Source: CAXBES01 sp963974915 (GTDB lineage Bacteria > Bacteroidota > Bacteroidia > Flavobacteriales > Flavobacteriaceae). Taken from it: a stretch of 37,187 bases of DNA. A program made the position numbers and the translations under genes. The notes beneath the pieces were generated by a model. It was not told the origin of the DNA and searched no databases. It saw only the letters and a program-made list of their open reading frames with translations. Below, in pieces: positions 32,675-37,187 of the stretch (its first letter is position 1; every line of letters starts with the position of its first letter). Location of the stretch: NCBI GenBank assembly GCA_963974915.1, contig CAXBES010000020.1:1-37187 (forward strand), in the 5' to 3' direction.

Positions 32675-35600
32675 TTAGTTACTAAAGATAATTGTTTTCG
32701 AATCCGGTTCCATTTTGAGAATATAAACTCCATCTGCCGTTCCTTCCGGAAATTTTAATACGGTTACTCTGGTATCTTCATTGTAGACTTTTTCTATAAG
32801 GTTTATTTTTCTGCCAATTAGATCGAATAATTCGAATGTTTCATTAGCGTCAGTATTGGTAATGGTAATAGAAGCGTTGGTGGTTGGATTTGGAAAAACA
32901 TAGCGTTGGGTGTACGAAATTCCCGAATTTTTTCCGCTAAAATACGGCACGCCAAAACTGAAGGCTTCCTTACCAATGATCTCACCTATTTTTCTTCCGG
33001 GTAGATCGTCTGCGGGAGGGTGAATTCCACCCCAAATTCTGGATAAGCTACATTGGTCTGAAGCATCTCTATAGGTTGCCCATTGTAATTTCACATCAAC
33101 CGACGGACCTTCTTCAAAGACTAAGAACTCATTTCGCTTTGCTGCAAATTCTCCTAGTCCTCCCGGGAAAAACGGATCCCCGGTTAAAGCCGTAAGCACT
33201 TCGGCTGCAGCACGGGAATAGGTAGAATGACCGGAGACATATCCTGCAAATGGTGGAGTGACGAATGTAGGACGCTGATAAGGCCACCAATCCTGAGCCA
33301 GAATCCAATCTGTACCTGCCTGGTCTGTTTCCGGATCGTCTATATACTCCGGACCTTTCCATGTGTAAATTTTAATCTTCCCAACATGCTCATTAAGGTC
33401 ACCTGCGAGCGGGTCTCCTTCTGCCACCACTTCCACAAATCCGGGATGCAGTGGAATGCCACCAGCATGATAATTAGAAAGGCTCTGATCTGTGCTTTGA
33501 CCCAGATCTGTCATGTATCTTATCGCAGAAATAGGTCTAATATAGTCGTACCATCCTTTAATACCCCATGCCGTTACAGCTGCATCGTGCATAGCACCAC
33601 CTAAGATAAAATACGCCTTTACATCCCATTCAAGATCGTTTAAAACTTCGCCTTCACCGGCGAGCTTTTTTTCAAGCAACGGATTGTCATTTACATAATT
33701 GAGAATTGTAAACCAATGTCCCGGTGGGGTTTCTGAATCGGGACCATCTGCCCAAAATTCGGCTAAAACTCTGGTATAATCTCCTCTTGGAACAATTTGT
33801 GTTTCGTAAGGTTCGTTGGTAATAGGGTTAATATCATGACCATTACTTGGATCTCCACCTTCCTCAAAATTGTAGAAATTTGGGTACTCTTCGAAAGAAT
33901 TAGGCAGTAAATTTATATCTAGGTTACCTATGCTTTTAGGTGAGATATCCCAAAAAACGCCATCGGTAGGATCGTTATGGCTACCCCATGCCGAAACTAA
34001 TGAGAAGCCCCACTTATACGCATCAGATGAGATGTTAGACGTTGTGGTATTCAATTGTGGAGGCCCGTTAGGGTCGTGATATAAAGTATATGTATTTCCA
34101 TCGCGAATTTGAGTTGACTGCTCCTCGTTATTTAAAGCAAATGGAAGCACTGAACCCCATTCCGGACTTAAAAACTCAGGGGTGGTGCCGTCAATAACGT
34201 TACCGCTTTGATCTATAAAAGTCTCTAAGATTAAAGGTTGCCAACGATTTGGATCGATAAGTGGCGCATTTCCGGGGTTGGCGGGAGCCATAGGTTCATT
34301 GACGGGCTCATAAAACGCATTATCATAATTACTCGCTTCCCTTGAATTGTCTGTATTCCCAAATTCAATAATGGTTTGGGCAATATAATTTCCCAGCGCT
34401 GCCGCATCTCCAAATCTATATTCAATGGGGATATATGTAGTGTCATATCCCAATTGCTCCATTAAAAAATCGATTTTTTCGAAGGTTTTTTCAACATTAG
34501 GGGAATTTTGAAAACGATGTTTCAGCAGCACATACATTGCATAACTAATTGCTTTTTTTCTTGACTCTTCTATACTTTCCGTAGGGATAAACTCTAATAG
34601 TTCACTGTTAAAACCATGAACGGTGTTACCAATAAGATAAGGTCTGGCATCAGTGTCGTATATCGCCCAGGCATCGTACATAGCGACGCTTGAGTGAAAA
34701 AGGTTACGAGCATGCACGGTGGGTCTCGCGAAATCGTTTCTTATTGCTTCGAGCAACATTTCATTCCACAATCTGGAGACCGAGATGTTGTCCGGAATTT
34801 CAGAACTATTTAAGGAAACGTCATGAGTTACGGGTAAGCTTGAACATTCGGCGTTGGTTTCGGTCACCGAAACGATCCCAAATTCTTCCAGCCTCCATCT
34901 CACAGTAATTGAACCGGAACCTTGTCCGTTAATAATTTCACCATTGGTAACCTGCCATGTATTTTGTGAGGTATTCGGAACTGGATGAGTGTATGTTTCG
35001 GTTTTAAAAAAACTAGAGGTGGAGGCTCCTACAAGATCATTGGATGGCAGATAGGTGCAAGATCCATCGTTTAAGGTTGCATCGGGATCATAGGAACACG
35101 ATTGAGGGTCTGTACACCCGTAAACTTTGACGCTGGGTTCAATATTTAGCACTTCAAATCCCTGACCTTCAATGGCTTTAATTGTGGTATTTCTACTTAA
35201 GTTTTGATGCGATTCTACTAAACCTGAGGGCCATGTAATCTCTAGTTCTATTATTTCTGAAGTTTCATTGAGACCAAAATGCACTGCCTGAAGGCTTTGA
35301 GACAAGAATCCAACACCCGAATAATAACGAATCTGGGTTCCCATATCAGTTACTAATGACAATTTGGTGCCTATCGCATCTCTGTTTGAAATTGTTCCTT
35401 CCAGAGAAACTTTAAAATAGCCTAAGAGGCTACTTTGATCGAAACTGAGCGTTTTATTCTCATAAAAATATGAGGGTCCGTTGCTATTCGTTACAAAAAG
35501 GTCAATGTCGCCGTCATTGTCATAATCAAAATCTACGGCTTCAACACTGATAGTAAGGTCGCCAAGGTTGGATTCGCTTGAAGCCTCTTGGAAGGTATCC

Positions 35601-36709
35601 TGGCCTTCCACAAATAAGTTTTTGTAATAGGAGTTATTTTCAGTCGAGCGATCTTCAAAATCGTAACCGTTGACAATAAAGAGATCTTCATCGCCGTCGA
35701 GATCAAAATCGGCAAAACGCGTTCCCCATGCCCAACCGGTATTATCGACGTTCTTTTCAGAAGCCAGATCGGTAAAAGTGTTGTCTCCATTATTAGTGTA
35801 AAGGATATTTTTATCAATAGCGGTTATAAAAATGTCGAAGAAACCGTCATTATTATAGTCACCTATCGTGATTCCCATATCATCTGCTGTGCTTTCTAAT
35901 CCGAAATTTTGAGCTTGCTCACTAAAAGTAGCACCGCTATTGTTTACAAAGAGTTCATTGGGTTGATCAAAATCATTGGTGACGTAAAGATCCATCCATG
36001 AATCATTGTTGATATCGAAAGGAAGGGCAGTATAGCTGGCACGTTCATTTTGCTGCTGAATTTGAGTTGTTTCTGTGACATTGATAAAGATCCCGTTTCC
36101 GTTATTTCTATAAAGGGAGTTACTGTCGCACTCATCCCAGTCGTTAACATAAATGTCGAGAAATCCGTCATTATTATAATCGAACCAAGTAGCTCCTGTA
36201 TTTCTGCAGTTATTAGGTTCCTGAAATCCGGCATTGTCGGTTACTTCTACAAAGGTTCCGTCTCCTTCGTTGTGAAAAAGTTGCAATTTATAGGTGTGGG
36301 TAAAGAAAATGTCTGGGTAACCGTCATTGTCGTAATCTCCCCAAAAGGCGCCAAATTTAAAGCCGTCCAAACCAAAAAATTCATCTCCGGGTTCAAATTC
36401 ATAAAACACATTTTCAATTCCGGATTGAGAAGTTACATCGGTAAAGGTTCCGTTATTGTTATTTCGGTATAATTTACTATGCGAAATCGCATCGCCGTTT
36501 TTATCCTTGGCTTTAGCTACCACAAAAACATCCAGATCATTATCCTTATCGTAATCTGCCACTGCAACTCCATTGTTCTCTTGAGCGAATTCGAAACCGG
36601 AAACGGTTTCCATTCTTTCAAAATTCTGACCAACCGCGTAGTGGCTTAAGGTAATAAATAGAAGTAAAAACGTACTTATAGTGGGTGTATAAGGTAGTTT
36701 TAGATTCAT
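32675..36709 (-). CDS. Secreted FG-GAP/UnbV - vanadium haloperoxidase fusion with T9SS sorting domain
   Basis: This 1344-residue protein has a signal peptide (1-27, ending VGQ). Seven FG-GAP/VCBS-type calcium loops follow at about 52-400 (DYDKDNDLD, DYDNDGYPD, DYNNDGFLD and others). An ASPIC/UnbV domain covers about 430-515 (TWPSGLVESHQNL), then a Cys-rich link near 532-553 (YGCTDPQSCSYDPDATLNDG) and a PKD-like beta domain. A vanadium-dependent haloperoxidase/PAP2-type domain spans about 643-1257, followed by a type A T9SS sorting domain (about 1265-1344, starting YVFPNPTTNASI). The active site is complete: K1051-x6-R1058-P (KGWYDYIRP), S-G-H1161 (YVSGHSTYSR) and S-R1224-x5-H1230-x3-D1234 (SRIWGGIHPPAD). 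It is therefore probably an exported enzyme using vanadate to oxidise halides, or a phosphatase of the same fold. Halide preference cannot be read from sequence. Confidence 0.88.
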   Translation of the reverse strand: MNLKLPYTPTISTFLLLFITLSHYAVGQNFERMETVSGFEFAQENNGVAVADYDKDNDLDVFVVAKAKDKNGDAISHSKLYRNNNNGTFTDVTSQSGIENVFYEFEPGDEFFGLDGFKFGAFWGDYDNDGYPDIFFTHTYKLQLFHNEGDGTFVEVTDNAGFQEPNNCRNTGATWFDYNNDGFLDIYVNDWDECDSNSLYRNNGNGIFINVTETTQIQQQNERASYTALPFDINNDSWMDLYVTNDFDQPNELFVNNSGATFSEQAQNFGLESTADDMGITIGDYNNDGFFDIFITAIDKNILYTNNGDNTFTDLASEKNVDNTGWAWGTRFADFDLDGDEDLFIVNGYDFEDRSTENNSYYKNLFVEGQDTFQEASSESNLGDLTISVEAVDFDYDNDGDIDLFVTNSNGPSYFYENKTLSFDQSSLLGYFKVSLEGTISNRDAIGTKLSLVTDMGTQIRYYSGVGFLSQSLQAVHFGLNETSEIIELEITWPSGLVESHQNLSRNTTIKAIEGQGFEVLNIEPSVKVYGCTDPQSCSYDPDATLNDGSCTYLPSNDLVGASTSSFFKTETYTHPVPNTSQNTWQVTNGEIINGQGSGSITVRWRLEEFGIVSVTETNAECSSLPVTHDVSLNSSEIPDNISVSRLWNEMLLEAIRNDFARPTVHARNLFHSSVAMYDAWAIYDTDARPYLIGNTVHGFNSELLEFIPTESIEESRKKAISYAMYVLLKHRFQNSPNVEKTFEKIDFLMEQLGYDTTYIPIEYRFGDAAALGNYIAQTIIEFGNTDNSREASNYDNAFYEPVNEPMAPANPGNAPLIDPNRWQPLILETFIDQSGNVIDGTTPEFLSPEWGSVLPFALNNEEQSTQIRDGNTYTLYHDPNGPPQLNTTTSNISSDAYKWGFSLVSAWGSHNDPTDGVFWDISPKSIGNLDINLLPNSFEEYPNFYNFEEGGDPSNGHDINPITNEPYETQIVPRGDYTRVLAEFWADGPDSETPPGHWFTILNYVNDNPLLEKKLAGEGEVLNDLEWDVKAYFILGGAMHDAAVTAWGIKGWYDYIRPISAIRYMTDLGQSTDQSLSNYHAGGIPLHPGFVEVVAEGDPLAGDLNEHVGKIKIYTWKGPEYIDDPETDQAGTDWILAQDWWPYQRPTFVTPPFAGYVSGHSTYSRAAAEVLTALTGDPFFPGGLGEFAAKRNEFLVFEEGPSVDVKLQWATYRDASDQCSLSRIWGGIHPPADDLPGRKIGEIIGKEAFSFGVPYFSGKNSGISYTQRYVFPNPTTNASITITNTDANETFELFDLIGRKINLIEKVYNEDTRVTVLKFPEGTADGVYILKMEPDSKTIIFSN

Positions 36710-36854
36710 TTTAAATTTTTGCTAAATATACGGAATACATTAATTTTTCATTGAATCTGAGATAATTATAAAAATAAATGTATGCTTGTAAACAGACAAG
36801 AATTAACTCATTTCTCCAGCGGTAATCTTTTCCGGTAAATTTCTAAAAAAAGAC

Positions 36855-36884
36855 TTTGCTTTTAAAGTATTTGTGTTAAATTTG
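36855..36884 (+). promoter_or_regulatory. Promoter of tRNA-Gly
   Basis: TTTG at 36855-36858, an 18-base spacer and TAAATTTG at 36877-36884 match the Bacteroidota consensus. The tRNA begins 38 bases downstream of the -7 element, which fits a short 5' leader. Confidence 0.75.
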
Positions 36885-36921
36885 CATCCGCTTTGCTATA
36901 GAAGTAATGTTCATATAAACT

Positions 36922-36994
36922 GCGAAAATAGCTCAGTTGGTAGAGCGCCACCTTGCCAAGGTGGAGGTCGCGGGTTCGAATCCCGTTTTTCGCT
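36922..36994 (+). tRNA. tRNA-Gly (anticodon GCC)
   Basis: The 73-base sequence folds into a full cloverleaf. The acceptor stem GCGAAAA (36922-36928) pairs with TTTTCGC (36987-36993), with discriminator T36994. The D-arm is GCTC-AGTTGGTA-GAGC. The anticodon stem CCACC/GGTGG holds loop TTGCCAA with anticodon GCC at 36955-36957. The T-stem GCGGG/CCCGT encloses TTCGAAT. No CCA is encoded, so the tail is added enzymatically. A strong promoter lies upstream. The last 20 bases and the 3' flank are repeated 119 bp downstream. Confidence 0.97.
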
Positions 36995-37187
36995 CAGAGT
37001 GATTTACAGAAATTTTATTTTCTGTTTGGAGTGTCGCGGGCCGATGACGATTCCGTAAGACGGAATGTCACGATGCTGACCAAAGCGTCAGTATTCGAAT
37101 CCCGTTTTTCGCTCAGAGTGATTTACAGAAAATTTATTTTCTGTTTGGAGTGTCGCGGGCCGATGACGATTCCGTAAGACGGAATGT
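36975..37187 (+). repeat. 119-bp direct repeat carrying the tRNA-Gly 3' end, cut by window edge
   Basis: Copy 1 (36975-37068) begins inside the tRNA T-loop. Copy 2 (37094-37187) has the same 94 bases with a single substitution (T37013 to A37132). Between them are 25 bases (37069-37093), so the period is 119. Each copy holds the last 20 tRNA bases (TTCGAATCCCGTTTTTCGCT), an AT-rich hairpin (ACAGAAA/TTTCTGT), a tRNA-like TGGAG-TGTCGCGGG piece, and a GC-richer hairpin (ATTCCGT-AAG-ACGGAAT). Copy 2 ends exactly at the window edge, so the number of units is unknown. Open frames through this stretch are by-products of the repeat. Confidence 0.9.

Noticed and set aside
33227..33604. 125-codon plus-strand frame inside the haloperoxidase gene
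   Set aside because: It covers the reverse of the vanadate-site motifs; a shadow of the real coding strand.
36050..36472. 140-codon plus-strand frame opposite the FG-GAP repeats
   Set aside because: Its regular hydrophobic pattern is the antisense of the repeated Asp/Asn-rich calcium loops, not a membrane protein.
36873..37177. Two overlapping plus-strand open frames across the tRNA and its repeats, sharing the same C-terminal peptide
   Set aside because: They run through the tRNA gene and repeat because the repeat itself lacks stops in that frame. They lack a plausible start region or family match.
36975..37187. CRISPR array or integron attC array as explanation for the repeat
   Set aside because: Only two units are visible, the repeated part is 94 bp with a 25-base remainder rather than short repeats with unique spacers, and it clearly derives from the adjacent tRNA.

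Overview
The window is chromosomal DNA from a member of the Flavobacteriaceae (phylum Bacteroidota). The evidence is a T9SS type B (CHU_C-like) C-terminus next to a PorP/SprF protein, a T9SS type A sorting domain, a DUF6089 barrel, a HPPK-deoxynucleoside kinase fusion, a LytS/LytTR pair with TPRs, low G+C, and promoters that match the Bacteroidota TTTG / TAnnTTTG pattern. Most genes are ordinary core genes. No phage, IS element or CRISPR array was seen. No gene-free stretch exceeds 300 bases.

Layout. (1) 1-5431: end of a T9SS-exported protein and its PorP/SprF partner, a convergent VWA lipoprotein, then a TPR histidine kinase and LytTR regulator that overlap by one base. (2) 5428-13483, minus strand: murI, two OmpH/Skp-like chaperones, bamA, uppS, a DUF6089 barrel, nadK and a CBS-domain protein. 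This is an envelope-biogenesis block. (3) 13569-21884, plus strand: pdxJ and an alpha/beta hydrolase, a FadL-type porin with an SGNH lipoprotein, a small four-helix membrane protein, and the proteostasis group tig-clpP-clpX. (4) 21976-29852: a small lipoprotein, a GH3-family enzyme, a DUF2797 protein, an AsmA-like protein, a YhhQ-type queuosine-precursor transporter, folK fused to a deoxynucleoside kinase, and a TrmH-family methyltransferase. (5) 30056-36709: mutS, and convergent to it a 1344-residue secreted protein that joins FG-GAP repeats, an ASPIC/UnbV domain, a complete vanadium-haloperoxidase/PAP2 active site and a T9SS sorting tail. (6) 36855-37187: a tRNA-Gly(GCC) with a strong promoter, followed by a 119-bp direct repeat that carries the 3' end of the tRNA. 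The repeat runs off the window edge.

The most unusual signal is the tRNA-Gly repeat. Each unit carries an exact copy of the last 20 bases of the tRNA plus its flank. It also carries a second tRNA-like piece (variable loop and 5' T-stem) separated from the 3' piece by about 53 bp of strongly self-complementary sequence. The arrangement recalls the Escherichia coli tyrT repeats (rtT RNA) but lies on a different tRNA in a different phylum. The haloperoxidase fusion is the next most notable item.

Several start codons were moved from the longest possible ORF, because a promoter -7 element lies inside the longer version or because a family-typical start lies downstream. These are the genes at 4700, 11838, 18527, 20652, 22173, 23932, 28100, 29852 and 30056. 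All functional calls come from reading motifs by eye; no database search was run.
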